DNA from: Anaerolineales bacterium
GTDB lineage: Bacteria > Chloroflexota > Anaerolineae > 4572-78 > J111
Length of the DNA stretch: 64,000 nt
NCBI GenBank assembly: GCA_015075185.1
Contig: JABTUW010000002.1
Location: forward strand, 1,426,001-1,490,000
Direction of reading: 5' to 3'
In this document: positions 7,342 to 15,910 of the stretch, piece after piece
Position numbering within the stretch: position 1 is the stretch's first letter
Layout of the letters: every line of letters starts with the position of its first letter
Program-made: the position numbers and the translations under genes
The notes under the pieces: generated by a model
What the model was told of the DNA's origin: nothing
The model's input: the letters and a program-made list of their open reading frames with translations, nothing else
Database searches by the model: none

Positions 7342-9180
7342 GTAACTGCCGATAATCTCCAACACTCTCTGGATATTCTCCGGGTCGCCCGACTGGACTT
7401 TGGTCGCGCTGGCGCGGGCAATGCCGTTGAGAGCATTGATGTCGGCGTCGCCGCCGTAAGCCACCGGGATGACGATGATCGGGTTGCGCTCCTCCTTGTT
7501 GGCCCCAATCAGTTCCACCACACTTTGTAGCGAGGTCAGGCTGCTAGTGTCCTGGCCGTCGCTCAGAACCACGATCGCCTGGATGCGGTCGTCCTGATCG
7601 CCCCGCGATTGGATAAGCAGTTCCATGGATTGCTGGATGGCGTCGTAGAGCGAGGTGTCGCCGTTAGCTTCCAGGGCATTGATTTGGGTGCGAACCTGGT
7701 TCTGTCCTCCCTCGAAGGAAGTCAGCGCCTGGACCGAACCCATGCTGTTCTGATCCAGGTAAACCAGGGAATTGGTCTCGAAATCCAACACACGCGGCTG
7801 GCTGTCAAACGTGACCAGCCCCACCCGGTTTTGGGCCGGCATCTTATCCAGAAAGGCGTTGGCCGCCGTTTTGGCCTGGGTAATTTTGTCGCCCTGCATG
7901 GAGCCAGAGGTGTCAATTACCAGCAGCACGTCGGCCTGTTTCTTGACAAACTGCCAGCTCGACTGCACCGCAGCGATTACTTCCGGGCCAGGCACTTCCA
8001 GGATATTGGTCGGCTGGTTGGGATCAACGCCCAACTCAGTAGCAATGGGGTAGCCCAGCGCCACGGCAGGATTGGCCGGGCGGAAGCCGCTTTCGAGCAC
8101 TTTTTTCTGCACCGTTTCGCTGCGGATATACTCGGTAAAGGTTTTGGCCGCCTGGCGCTGCTCGTCCGTGACCCAGTCGGCATGAGGGACGGCGAAGGGG
8201 TGTTCATGCCAGAAGGTGCCCTCTTTGGGGTAGAGGGCGGCCAGCTTCTCCGGCGGTTTGTATTCGGTTTTGCCCTGGTTGATGTAGATCAGATCGTTTT
8301 CTTCCAGGGCCACAAAGTCGAGGTAGGCCGGTCCCTGGGCGATATACTCTTTGAATTCTGTCGTGCGTGAGGAGTAATGGCGGATCAGCTCTTCGATGTT
8401 GCGCACACCCTGCTGTACTTTGGGGTCGTTGACCTGTTCCAGCGACAGGCGGCGAAAGTCGGGCTGGCCGCTGTTGTAGCGGGCGCTGGCATAGAACTCG
8501 GCAATCAGGGTCGAGAGCGCGGTTGAACTGACCAGCGGGTCGGTGTGGCCGTAGTAAACGGTCGTCCGGTTGCCGGGGATGTTGTAATCGGCCCAGCCGT
8601 TGGGCGAGTTCAGCACCGCCAGCAGTTCCTCCCAGCCGACCGGCTGGCCGCCATTTTTGGCCTCAATCGCTTTGAGGCGGCTCTCCCAGATAGCCATAAC
8701 CACCGGAGCCAGAGCGGTCGGTGGGCTGTCGGCCAGATCAAAAACCTGGCGGCCCGTCTGAAAGTTGACCAGGGCCAGCCAGTGGCTCACTGACGGGGCA
8801 AAGAGGGTCGGCTTGGCCACATTGGCGTTGTTCGGCGCAATGATGGCGTTGATAATCCCCTGGGCCACCGTGCCCGACGAGGCCGGCTCGCCCCTGACGC
8901 AGATAGCCTTTTCACCGCCGGCCAGGGCCTGGCCGCTGACCGGGTTACGGCCTTCCGCGTAGGCCCGGTTGAATTGATTGATGGCGTCATAAATCTCTCC
9001 ATCCAGGTAAAGCTGCGACTCCGGCGCGTAGAGAACCGAAATTTCGACGGCGCCAGCCGGGCACTGGGTGGCCGGGGTGGCGTTGTCGGTTGTCGCTACG
9101 CCAGCGCTGCCACCGTCGCCAAACGAGCAGGCCAGGGCGGCGATCAGGGGCAGAAGCAAGAAAAACAATTTTTTCGACAT
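7336..9180 (-). CDS. Lipoprotein with solute-binding and von Willebrand factor A domains
   Basis: 614 residues from the ATG at 9180 (GGAGG six bases before; the ATG at 9186 overlaps the SD). Signal peptide with lipobox ending at Cys18 (LIAALAC). Residues about 40-390 resemble an extracellular solute-binding fold (APSVSHWLALVNFQTGR..., RTTVYYGHTDPLVSS). The C-terminal third is a VWA domain with an intact MIDAS motif (DVLLVIDTSGSMQG), TSLYDAI and VLSDGQDTSS. It should sit outside the membrane and bind a ligand in a metal-dependent way. The next gene upstream (9258-10247) encodes a second solute-binding-like protein, so the two probably act together. Confidence 0.85.
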   Translation of the reverse strand: MSKKLFFLLLPLIAALACSFGDGGSAGVATTDNATPATQCPAGAVEISVLYAPESQLYLDGEIYDAINQFNRAYAEGRNPVSGQALAGGEKAICVRGEPASSGTVAQGIINAIIAPNNANVAKPTLFAPSVSHWLALVNFQTGRQVFDLADSPPTALAPVVMAIWESRLKAIEAKNGGQPVGWEELLAVLNSPNGWADYNIPGNRTTVYYGHTDPLVSSTALSTLIAEFYASARYNSGQPDFRRLSLEQVNDPKVQQGVRNIEELIRHYSSRTTEFKEYIAQGPAYLDFVALEENDLIYINQGKTEYKPPEKLAALYPKEGTFWHEHPFAVPHADWVTDEQRQAAKTFTEYIRSETVQKKVLESGFRPANPAVALGYPIATELGVDPNQPTNILEVPGPEVIAAVQSSWQFVKKQADVLLVIDTSGSMQGDKITQAKTAANAFLDKMPAQNRVGLVTFDSQPRVLDFETNSLVYLDQNSMGSVQALTSFEGGQNQVRTQINALEANGDTSLYDAIQQSMELLIQSRGDQDDRIQAIVVLSDGQDTSSLTSLQSVVELIGANKEERNPIIVIPVAYGGDADINALNGIARASATKVQSGDPENIQRVLEIIGSYF

Positions 9181-9194
9181 GGTCATCCTCCGTG

Positions 9195-9257
9195 GGGATT
9201 TTGAATTTTGGATTTCCGATTTTCGATTTATTCTTTCAATCCAAAATCTAAAATTTC
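9195..9257. repeat. Heptad-periodic inverted repeat element
   Basis: GGGGATT TTGAATT TTGGATT TCCGATT TTCGATT followed by an opposite arm AATCC AAAATCT AAAATTT. Period is 7. It fills the spacer between the two genes of this pair. Confidence 0.75.
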
Positions 9258-10247
9258 TTAGGGTAAGACTCGCTCCGCTAAGTTGAGCAGGCGTTGGGCG
9301 GCAACCCCATCGGCCTTGACGCCGGGCTGGGCCGCGCTGGCCCGCTCAAGAAAGAAGTTGGTTAAAGCCGCTTGCTGGCTCTCCTCGAGCAGGAAAGCGC
9401 GAAAAGCCAGCGCCGCTTGTTGGGCGACCGGCTCGGCCCCGCTGAAGATTGCCAGCGGGTAATCCAGGTTGACATTGGGTTGGGCCGGGGAGATCAGAAA
9501 GTCGGGATTCTCGGTCAACCTGGCGCTGCGCCACGAAGCCGTGCTCAGAATACCGGCATCGCCGGCTGAAACCCGCATCGTGGCAAAATTGTCGGCAGGT
9601 CTGGCCGGAGTTTGGGCATTATCGCCAAAAGTTTCGGTCAGCCATTGGTCGGCCTGGCTGACATCACTACTGGAAATCTCCTGCTTCTTACTGTAGGCCG
9701 CGGTTGCCGAGACCAGCGCGGCCAGCCCCTCGGCGGTGTTGCCGGGCGAGGCCAAAATAAAGCGCAGACCGTTTTCGGGACTAACTGCTTTGGCGTGCAG
9801 GCCCTCCCAGGAAAGCCCGCCATACCTTTGATTAAACTCGTCCTGCTTACTTTTGAAAGCGCCCCAGGCCAGCCCGGTGCTGGCCACCGAGAGCGGATCA
9901 TTAAATTGCAGTCCGCTGTCGGGGGCCATCGCCACTACAAAGGTGGCCTCGGCCAGCCAAGCCGCCGGAGGCGGGGTTGCCCCACCGGAGCGAAATTGGG
10001 CGGCGGGTACCAGCCCCTCGGCTTCGATAATTTCAACCTGGGTATTGGGGTTGCGCTGGTTAAACGCCTGGGCGGCTTGCCTGGCCCACGAACTTATCGC
10101 CGGGGCCGCGACAATCCGAATCGAGACCTTTTCGGCCAGGGCCAGGTCCAGCGTATCGGCCAGAAAGAAACGGCTGACCAGCAGGCCAATCACAATCAGG
10201 ATGGCCAAACCAATAATGCCAAAGAAGAGTACTTTATTCTGCTGCAT
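9258..10247 (-). CDS. Membrane-anchored solute-binding-like protein
   Basis: 329 residues. One N-terminal transmembrane anchor (FFGIIGLAILIVIGLLV) and then a periplasmic-binding-protein-like body: VSIRIVAAPAISSWARQAAQAFNQRNPNTQVEIIEAEGL is typical of the first lobe of SBP_bac_11-type proteins. SD AAAGGA precedes the ATG. It is the upstream partner of the VWA lipoprotein with only a repeat element between them, and both may be one operon. No transporter permease is nearby, so it may sense or scaffold instead of import; that is inference. Confidence 0.75.
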   Translation of the reverse strand: MQQNKVLFFGIIGLAILIVIGLLVSRFFLADTLDLALAEKVSIRIVAAPAISSWARQAAQAFNQRNPNTQVEIIEAEGLVPAAQFRSGGATPPPAAWLAEATFVVAMAPDSGLQFNDPLSVASTGLAWGAFKSKQDEFNQRYGGLSWEGLHAKAVSPENGLRFILASPGNTAEGLAALVSATAAYSKKQEISSSDVSQADQWLTETFGDNAQTPARPADNFATMRVSAGDAGILSTASWRSARLTENPDFLISPAQPNVNLDYPLAIFSGAEPVAQQAALAFRAFLLEESQQAALTNFFLERASAAQPGVKADGVAAQRLLNLAERVLP

Positions 10248-10294
10248 GGATAAATCCTTTGGGGATGAGGTGAAACAGTGTTAATTATAGCACA

Positions 10295-10403
10295 AGAGGA
10301 TAGAGGATAGAAGATAGAGGATGAAGGATTGAAAGATCGGAAAGGCGGAAGATTGGAGGAATGGAGGGTTGGCCTCCATCCTTCCAATTTTCCATTCTTC
10401 CTC
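10295..10403. repeat. Heptad-periodic inverted repeat element
   Basis: AGAGGAT AGAGGAT AGAAGAT AGAGGAT on the left; a right arm with CCTCCATCCTTCCAATTTTCC pairs with GGAAGATTGGAGGAATGGAGG with about three mismatches. It ends at the stop of the radical SAM gene. Confidence 0.75.
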
Positions 10404-11193
10404 AATAGTCTGCTCCGGCCCTGGTCAATAAATACTCGTCGCTGATGGTGCCATCACTAAAGAGGTTGATTGAAGTGCTGGCGGTCTGGTCAAAACGCCA
10501 AAAGGTGACTTCCAGGCCGTAGTAATCGTAAACCGGATTGCGCCGATAGACCGTTCGGAGGATGAGCTGGTGTGGTAGAGGCCACACGCGGGTATCGCCG
10601 TACAACTGGCGCAGCACCACTCGCTTGACGCCGATAACGCCGCACCGGTCCAGAAAGCTGTTTAGCTCGCCGTTGTTGTGCTCGTTGATCACGCATGACA
10701 CCTTGACCGGCACTTGCGCCTGCTGCACAATCTCCGCCAAATCCGGCACGCGCGGCGATCCCATCAACTTGTGATAGGTGTCTGCCTTGAAAGATGGGAA
10801 CGAAATACACACCCGGTCATACTGGTTGAACACCTCCATCTTGCGCAAAGCCAACTGGCCATTGGTATGCAGCGAGTAGCGAATCTGCTCCCTCCCCCTG
10901 AGAGGGGGAGGGCTGGGGAGGGGGTCAGGGGGAGGGAGACAATTTTGGAGCCACGCCAATAAACGCGCCTCATGCCGGTAAAGTTGGGGGTCAGTTGTTG
11001 TGCCGGTGAAGACAATTTCCGTTACCTCATGCTGCCGCACCAGAGCCACAAACCGGTCCAGGTTGGGCAGGGGAAACTCGTTCAAATTATTTTTATTCAG
11101 CGCCGGGTTGAGCTGCCGCCCGATGCAGTAGGGACAGTGCAGGTTACACGGCCCGGCGAAGAGGATGTTGGCGAAATCGTACTGTTTGATCAT
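10402..11193 (-). CDS. Radical SAM protein
   Basis: About 263 residues from the ATG at 11193 (SD GGAGAA); an ATG at 11211 is also possible. The cluster-binding motif is CNLHCPYC near residue 15, followed by a TIM-barrel-like body (VTEIVFTGTTTDPQLYRHE, IRYSLHTNGQLAL, VKVSCVINEHN). It uses a [4Fe-4S] cluster and SAM to make a 5'-deoxyadenosyl radical; the substrate is unknown. A palindromic repeat (10888-10938) is embedded in frame and encodes a Pro-rich stretch of 17 residues near residue 90. It sits downstream of a second radical SAM gene in the same direction. Confidence 0.85.
   Translation of the reverse strand: MIKQYDFANILFAGPCNLHCPYCIGRQLNPALNKNNLNEFPLPNLDRFVALVRQHEVTEIVFTGTTTDPQLYRHEARLLAWLQNCLPPPDPLPSPPPLRGREQIRYSLHTNGQLALRKMEVFNQYDRVCISFPSFKADTYHKLMGSPRVPDLAEIVQQAQVPVKVSCVINEHNNGELNSFLDRCGVIGVKRVVLRQLYGDTRVWPLPHQLILRTVYRRNPVYDYYGLEVTFWRFDQTASTSINLFSDGTISDEYLLTRAGADY
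10888..10938. repeat. G/C-rich palindromic repeat inserted in frame in the radical SAM gene
   Basis: 51 bases made of CTCCCTCCCCCTGAGAGGGG-type words and their complement. It adds exactly 17 codons reading as Leu-Pro-Pro-Pro-Asp-Pro-Leu-Pro-Ser-Pro-Pro-Pro-Leu-Arg-Gly-Arg-Glu without breaking the frame. Confidence 0.75.
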
Positions 11194-11216
11194 AGTATTT
11201 TTCTCCGCCATGATGG

Positions 11217-11284
11217 CCGCCGACGGCCGACCGCTGTCAGAGGCTGGATTGGCGGTCGGTCGTCTGCGGTCGGTGGTCGCCGTT
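11217..11284. repeat. Heptad-periodic repeat element
   Basis: GCGGTCG GTCGTCT GCGGTCG GTGGTCG on the right and GCCGCCG ACGGCCG ACCGCTG on the left, period 7, in the spacer between the two radical SAM genes. Confidence 0.65.
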
Positions 11285-12742
11285 CTAGGCGATTAACTTA
11301 ACCTCAAAACTCCGCCGTAGCTCTCGCTGCCACTGGGCCGACATGCGCTCGCCGAGGTCAATGGGACGCTGGAGCAGGTGCAGCTTGACGGCCGGGGCGT
11401 AAAAGAGAGCAATCACGCCGTTGTACACTTTTGCGCCTGCTGGGGTCAGGCTCAAGCAATCACCGCGATATTCCATCAAACCCTCAGCCAGCACAAACTC
11501 GACCTCTGCCGGAAACTGTGACTCCAGCGTCACTCCAAATTTCTCCCGGAAATGGGTCAGGTTGATCTCGCCAAAGTAGAACGAAACCGAAATCATCTTG
11601 GCCATGCTCACCGCCAATGGCATATCATACAAATCCTGGATGGGAAGCTGTCCAGTCTGAAGAGCCTGTTCATACGGGGTGATACTTTTTGGCCCAGCCC
11701 CCCGGTTATAGGCCAGGGTGTTGTGACTGAGCGACTGCGCCCCCAGGCCCAGGCCCAGGTAAGGCGTGCCCTTGACCACCCGGTTGGTCAGATAATCGCT
11801 GGTGCCCACATCGCCGGGGAGGCGGCTGTAGGTGTTTTTGCCGGGTGGGGCGGCGTAGCCGGCTTCGTGGAGCAGTTGGTTGCCCGCAACCGCCATCTCA
11901 GTTATTACTTCTTTGGAGACTTGGGCGGCCTGAGCTTGCAAGCCGGTCCCCCTGTAGCGCATGCGATACAGGGTGATGTAATCTGCCTCCAACTCGATCC
12001 CCTTCTCGACGCTGTCGCGCCAGTCTTCCACCGACTGCCCGGCAAAGCCATACATCAGATCAATGTTAAACTTCTCAAAGCCCGCCGCCCGGATGTTCCG
12101 CACTGCCTCCCGCAAGCCCTCAAAGCCCTTGTACTGCCGGCCCAATTTTTTGGCCAGGCTCAACTGGGTAACTTGCACACCCATGCTGATCCGCTCGATG
12201 CCCATCTGGCGGAAAGCCATAATTTTCTCCGGCTCGTTGGCCGCGATCAAGGGGGTCGTTTCGATGCTGATCTGCATGCCGGGTTGAAATTGAAAGGCGG
12301 CTTGCGCTGCTTCAACGACCTGGGCAATATGTTCCACCTTAGCCAGGGCCGGCGTCCCCCCGCCGATGTCGAAGCCGGTCAAGATTTTCTTTTGGGTATG
12401 GATCAGGCTCTGGTAATGGGCCAATTCGCGCAGCAGCAGCTCAAAGTAGCCGTCCTCGGAACGGGCGTTGTCCGCCGGGTTGATCACGGTGTATTCGCAG
12501 AAATTGCAGCGAGCCTGGCAAAAGGGAATATGAATGTACAGGCCCATTTCAGTAATATCCTGCCACGACGCGGCTGTAATAGCTTCAAAATCCTGGCGGC
12601 GCACCCGATAAGGCTTCATGGTCCAGTTGTGGTTGATCGGATAGGCGGTGTTGGCGATGTGGTGGTGCCGCAGCCCCGCCGCAAAAATCTCGCGCGGCGG
12701 GTAATGCTGCTGGTCAGACGGGGAAGGTTGATTCCATTTCAT
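11285..12742 (-). CDS. HemN/HemW-like radical SAM protein
   Basis: 485 residues. The motif MGLYIHIPFCQARCNFCEYTVIN (Cys4 cluster CxxxCxxC near residue 74) and GFDIGGGTPALAKVEHI, ISIETTPLI, RISMGVQV and FNIDLMYG are the standard HemN/HemW-family segments; the C-terminal HemN domain is present (LAEGLMEYRGDCLSLTPAGAKVY). True HemN makes protoporphyrinogen IX and HemW is a haem chaperone; many Chloroflexota paralogues act on other substrates. An N-terminal extension of about 60 residues is unusual for HemW. SD AAGGAGA precedes the ATG. Likely in an operon with the radical SAM gene downstream. Confidence 0.88.
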   Translation of the reverse strand: MKWNQPSPSDQQHYPPREIFAAGLRHHHIANTAYPINHNWTMKPYRVRRQDFEAITAASWQDITEMGLYIHIPFCQARCNFCEYTVINPADNARSEDGYFELLLRELAHYQSLIHTQKKILTGFDIGGGTPALAKVEHIAQVVEAAQAAFQFQPGMQISIETTPLIAANEPEKIMAFRQMGIERISMGVQVTQLSLAKKLGRQYKGFEGLREAVRNIRAAGFEKFNIDLMYGFAGQSVEDWRDSVEKGIELEADYITLYRMRYRGTGLQAQAAQVSKEVITEMAVAGNQLLHEAGYAAPPGKNTYSRLPGDVGTSDYLTNRVVKGTPYLGLGLGAQSLSHNTLAYNRGAGPKSITPYEQALQTGQLPIQDLYDMPLAVSMAKMISVSFYFGEINLTHFREKFGVTLESQFPAEVEFVLAEGLMEYRGDCLSLTPAGAKVYNGVIALFYAPAVKLHLLQRPIDLGERMSAQWQRELRRSFEVKLIA

Positions 12743-12762
12743 AGGTTGTCTCCTTATAAAAT

Positions 12763-12835
12763 TAGTAGACCGTAGACCGTAGACAGTAGACGGGAAAATG
12801 AAACATCCTGCGACTCTGTTACCCTGCTACCTTGC
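12763..12835. repeat. Heptad-periodic repeat element
   Basis: TAGTAGACC GTAGACC GTAGACA GTAGACG, then CCTGCGA CTCTGTT ACCCTGC TACC. The second half recurs with one mismatch at 35713-35737. Confidence 0.75.
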
Positions 12836-12871
12836 CCTAATAATGACATATCCACTTTGGTGGTAACACAA

Positions 12872-12953
12872 TGGTGTAAAAAATACACTAATAGCCTGGA
12901 AAAAATTAGCCGTTCGTCGGTTGAACGACCTAAATAGTGTATATATTACACTA
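12872..12953. promoter_or_regulatory. Two operator-like palindromes in a divergent spacer
   Basis: TGGTGTA-N5-TACACTA at 12872-12890 and TAGTGTA-N5-TACACTA at 12935-12953 are two copies of one 19-nt dyad; CGTTC-N7-GAACG at 12911-12927 lies between them. The arrangement fits a dimeric repressor bound at two sites between the HemN-like gene and the amidohydrolase. The regulator is unknown. Confidence 0.5.
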
Positions 12954-13012
12954 TATCAGAGATCGAGGAATTTGTCAAGAGGCTACTTGTGACTTCGCCT
13001 AAAATGAGTATA

Positions 13013-13078
13013 GTGATGCGTAAGGCGTAATGTGTCAAAAGGTTTTCCGTATCGGATTTACGCATCACGCTTTATCCA
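13013..13078. repeat. Heptad-periodic inverted repeat element
   Basis: GTGATGCG TAAGGCG TAATGTG ... GTATCGG ATTTACG CATCACG. The outer arms GTGATGCGTAA and TTACGCATCAC are complementary. Confidence 0.7.
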
Positions 13079-13119
13079 TTTTAGGACTTATGCAATTGAA
13101 CTGTGTTGAAGAAAAAATC

Positions 13120-13185
13120 ACCGCAGAGACGCCGAGAACGCAGAGAAATTTTATAAAAACTCAGCGACCTCTGCGCCTCTGCGGT
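13120..13185. repeat. CGCAGAG-type hairpin element
   Basis: ACCGCAGAGACGC pairs with GCGCCTCTGCGGT with one mismatch; the inner part has the same roughly 7-nt rhythm. Non-coding, 60 bases before the amidohydrolase gene. Confidence 0.7.
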
Positions 13186-13245
13186 AAAATTTTGGCCTTA
13201 GACTTTCGAACTGCGTAACTCATACATTTATGGAGGTCAATCTTT

Positions 13246-14583
13246 ATGCCAACCCTAATTTTGCCTTCCTACCTTATTACTACCGCCCGCGAAGCGCCCA
13301 AAAAGAACTGGGGTGTGCGGGTCATTGATGATCGGATTGACGACATAGGGCCGAACGACAATCTGGAAGCCAAATATCCCGACGACACTCTTATTGACGC
13401 CACCGACCACGTTTTAGCCCCCGGTTTTGTCAACGCCCATGTTCACCTGTACGGCGTGCTGGCTCATGGGATCCCCCTGCCCGGTGCCGATCAGACCGGC
13501 GGCGGGGGCTGGGCCTTTTTGGATGACTTCTGGTGGCCGCTGGTCGAAGATGCGCTTGACCACGAGATGATCTGCGCCGCCACCGATTGGGTCTGTGCTG
13601 AAATGGTCCGCTCCGGTATCACCAGCTTTTACGATATTTTAGAAGCGCCCTTTGCCATCCCCGGCGCGCTGCTGGCTCAAAAACAGGTCGTGGACAGGCG
13701 GGGCTTGCGCGGCACCCTCTCCTTTGAAAGTACCGAGCGGGTCAGCCCGGAAAACGGTCAAATTGGACTGCGCGAAAATGCCGACTTCGTCAATCACTGC
13801 CGGGCCGAGCGCCACCAGACCCTGGTCGAAGGGTTGATCTGTTTCCACACCACCTTTACCTGTTCCGCCGAGTTTATCAAACAGGCTTTTGCCCTCGGTG
13901 AGGAGCTGGATTGCAGCGTCCACATGCACTGCAACGAAGCGACCTTTGAGCCGGAGTATGCCCTGAAATATTTCGGCCGGCGGACCCTGGAATATTACGA
14001 CGAACTGGGCGTAACCGGTCCGCGCATGCAAGCCTCGCAGTGTGTCCAGTTGTCAGAAAGAGAAATCGAGATTATCGCTGCCAGAGGCATCCGCGTGACC
14101 CACATGCCTCTAAGCAACTGCGAGGTCGGCGGCGGCATTGCCCCGGTGCCGCAGATGTTGGCCCGAGGCGTCACCCTCGGCCTGGGCAGCGACGGCTACA
14201 TCAACGACTTTTTTGAGGTGATGCGCGAGGCCTTTTTGATCCACAAGGCGGGGCAGCAAAGTACTACCGTCATGCCCGCCGACGAGGTCTTTTACCTGGC
14301 CACGGAGGGCGGGGCCAGAGCGTTGGGCTGGGACAACGTGGGCCGTCTCGCTCCCGGCTACCAGGCCGACCTGCAACTGATTGACGCCGTTTTCCCCACA
14401 CCGGCAGCTCCGTACAACCTGTACGACCAATTGGTGCTGTGGCGCAATCATACCCACGTGCGGGATGTCATGATTGCCGGGCAGTGGCGGGTGCGCAAGG
14501 GCGAAGTCCTCGGCGCGGATTTGGGGGCGATGCGGGCGCGGGTGCATGCGAATGCGGAGCGGATGTGGGCCAAGGTAAAGTGA
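13246..14583 (+). CDS. Amidohydrolase related to SsnA / chlorohydrolase-type deaminases
   Basis: 445 residues, complete. Metal site: NAHVHLY (about residue 66), HMHCNEA for the next His, and GLGSDG for the Asp. SsnA-like features include DDFWWPLVEDALDHEM, the FESTERVSPENGQIGLREN segment and FFEVMREAFLIHKAG followed by LATEGGARALG. SsnA is a hydrolase tied by genome context to selenium-dependent molybdenum hydroxylases; the other option is a generic chlorohydrolase/guanine-deaminase-like enzyme. Strong SD (GGAGGTC) before the ATG. A DUF445 gene follows 18 bases later, so they may share a transcript. Confidence 0.8.
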   Translation: MPTLILPSYLITTAREAPKKNWGVRVIDDRIDDIGPNDNLEAKYPDDTLIDATDHVLAPGFVNAHVHLYGVLAHGIPLPGADQTGGGGWAFLDDFWWPLVEDALDHEMICAATDWVCAEMVRSGITSFYDILEAPFAIPGALLAQKQVVDRRGLRGTLSFESTERVSPENGQIGLRENADFVNHCRAERHQTLVEGLICFHTTFTCSAEFIKQAFALGEELDCSVHMHCNEATFEPEYALKYFGRRTLEYYDELGVTGPRMQASQCVQLSEREIEIIAARGIRVTHMPLSNCEVGGGIAPVPQMLARGVTLGLGSDGYINDFFEVMREAFLIHKAGQQSTTVMPADEVFYLATEGGARALGWDNVGRLAPGYQADLQLIDAVFPTPAAPYNLYDQLVLWRNHTHVRDVMIAGQWRVRKGEVLGADLGAMRARVHANAERMWAKVK

Positions 14584-14601
14584 GGCAATAGAAGTTTTGT
14601 G

Positions 14602-15852
14602 ATGGCGGAAGACGCACAAAAACGGCGCGAACTTTACAAAATGAAATTTGTGGCGACCTCGCTGTTGGCCGGCGCATTCTTGATCTACGTAACGGCGCTG
14701 TTCTTTGAAGACTGGTATGCCTGGGTGGGGTTTGTGCGAGCGACGGCGGAAGCGGCGATGGTCGGCGCGATTGCCGATTGGTTTGCCGTGACCGCCCTGT
14801 TCCGCCACCCGCTGGGACTGAAAATTCCCCATACGGCGATTGTTCCCCGGCGCAAACGTGAAATTGGCGAAAAATTGGCCAGCTTTGTCCGGCAAAACTT
14901 CTTAACCGAAGAGGTCATCGCCGACAAACTGCGTTCAATGGAACTCACCAGGCGGGCGGTGGAGTGGTTAGGGCAGCCGGAAAACAGCCGCCTCGTAGCC
15001 GACCAACTTGCCGCTGGGGCGGTGGCCGCTATCCAAGTAATGAAGGATGAAGACGTCCAGGCCTTAATTGAAAAGCAGTTGGTCGCCCGGATTCGCTCCA
15101 CCCAATTTGCTCCCCTGCTTGGAAACCTGCTCTCCTTTTTGACGGCGGGCAACCGCCAGCAGGAACTGCTGATGGAGCTGGTTAAATTCGGCTCGGGGTT
15201 CCTGAAGGAGAATAAAGCCGTTATTTTGGAGAAGATCAATGAGGAACTGCCCTGGTGGGCCGCAGTTTGGGGAGTGGACCGCCGCATTTACCAAACCATT
15301 ATCCATTCGGTAGACACGACCTTGGCCGAAGTGAAAGCCGATCCCAAGCACCCCCTTTATCGCAATTTTGAAGCGGCTGTCAGCCGCCTGATCGAGGGAC
15401 TGAAAACATCGTCAGAATTGCAGGAGCGCGAGACTACTCTTAAAGAGGAACTGTTGCAGCAGCCGGTCGTGCAGGAATTTTCGGCCTCTCTCTGGACCGA
15501 CATCAAAGCCTCGCTCGTTGATCGCAGCGACAACTCTCCCCTTGAATTTAGCCAGCCGGTCCAGCAAATGCTGCTGAGATTCGGCGAGGTTTTGCAGAAC
15601 GATCCGGTTTTGTATGGCAAAATAGACCACTGGCTGTGCGAGGTGGTTATTTACCTGACCAAAACTTACGGCCATGAAGTCGAAAGCCTGATTTCCAATA
15701 CGATTAACAAGTGGAATCCTGAGATGATCACCGACAAAATCGAGACCGAAGTTGGGCGGGATCTTCAATTTATCCGTATCAACGGTACACTCATCGGCGG
15801 TTTGGTTGGTTTGCTTATTTACACGGTGTCATTTCTGGTCAGGCTTTGGTAA
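14602..15852 (+). CDS. DUF445 family membrane protein
   Basis: 416 residues from the ATG at 14602 (a GTG precedes it directly). An N-terminal transmembrane helix (VATSLLAGAFLIYVTALFF), the DUF445 signature VRATAEAAMVGAIADWFAVTALFRHPLGLKIPHTAIVPRRKREIGEKLASFVRQNFL, a long mostly helical middle and a C-terminal transmembrane hairpin (INGTLIGGLVGLLIYTVSFLVRL). Family function is unknown (YjiN-like). It sits 18 bases after the amidohydrolase. Confidence 0.9.
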   Translation: MAEDAQKRRELYKMKFVATSLLAGAFLIYVTALFFEDWYAWVGFVRATAEAAMVGAIADWFAVTALFRHPLGLKIPHTAIVPRRKREIGEKLASFVRQNFLTEEVIADKLRSMELTRRAVEWLGQPENSRLVADQLAAGAVAAIQVMKDEDVQALIEKQLVARIRSTQFAPLLGNLLSFLTAGNRQQELLMELVKFGSGFLKENKAVILEKINEELPWWAAVWGVDRRIYQTIIHSVDTTLAEVKADPKHPLYRNFEAAVSRLIEGLKTSSELQERETTLKEELLQQPVVQEFSASLWTDIKASLVDRSDNSPLEFSQPVQQMLLRFGEVLQNDPVLYGKIDHWLCEVVIYLTKTYGHEVESLISNTINKWNPEMITDKIETEVGRDLQFIRINGTLIGGLVGLLIYTVSFLVRLW

Positions 15853-15910
15853 ACTTTTAGGCGCCCATCCTGTGGCCGAATTGAGTCGGCACAGACTGGC
15901 AGGTTTTGCC

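Noticed and set aside
13030..13218. A 62-codon reading frame before the amidohydrolase
   Set aside because: It crosses two palindromic repeat elements and has no ribosome site.
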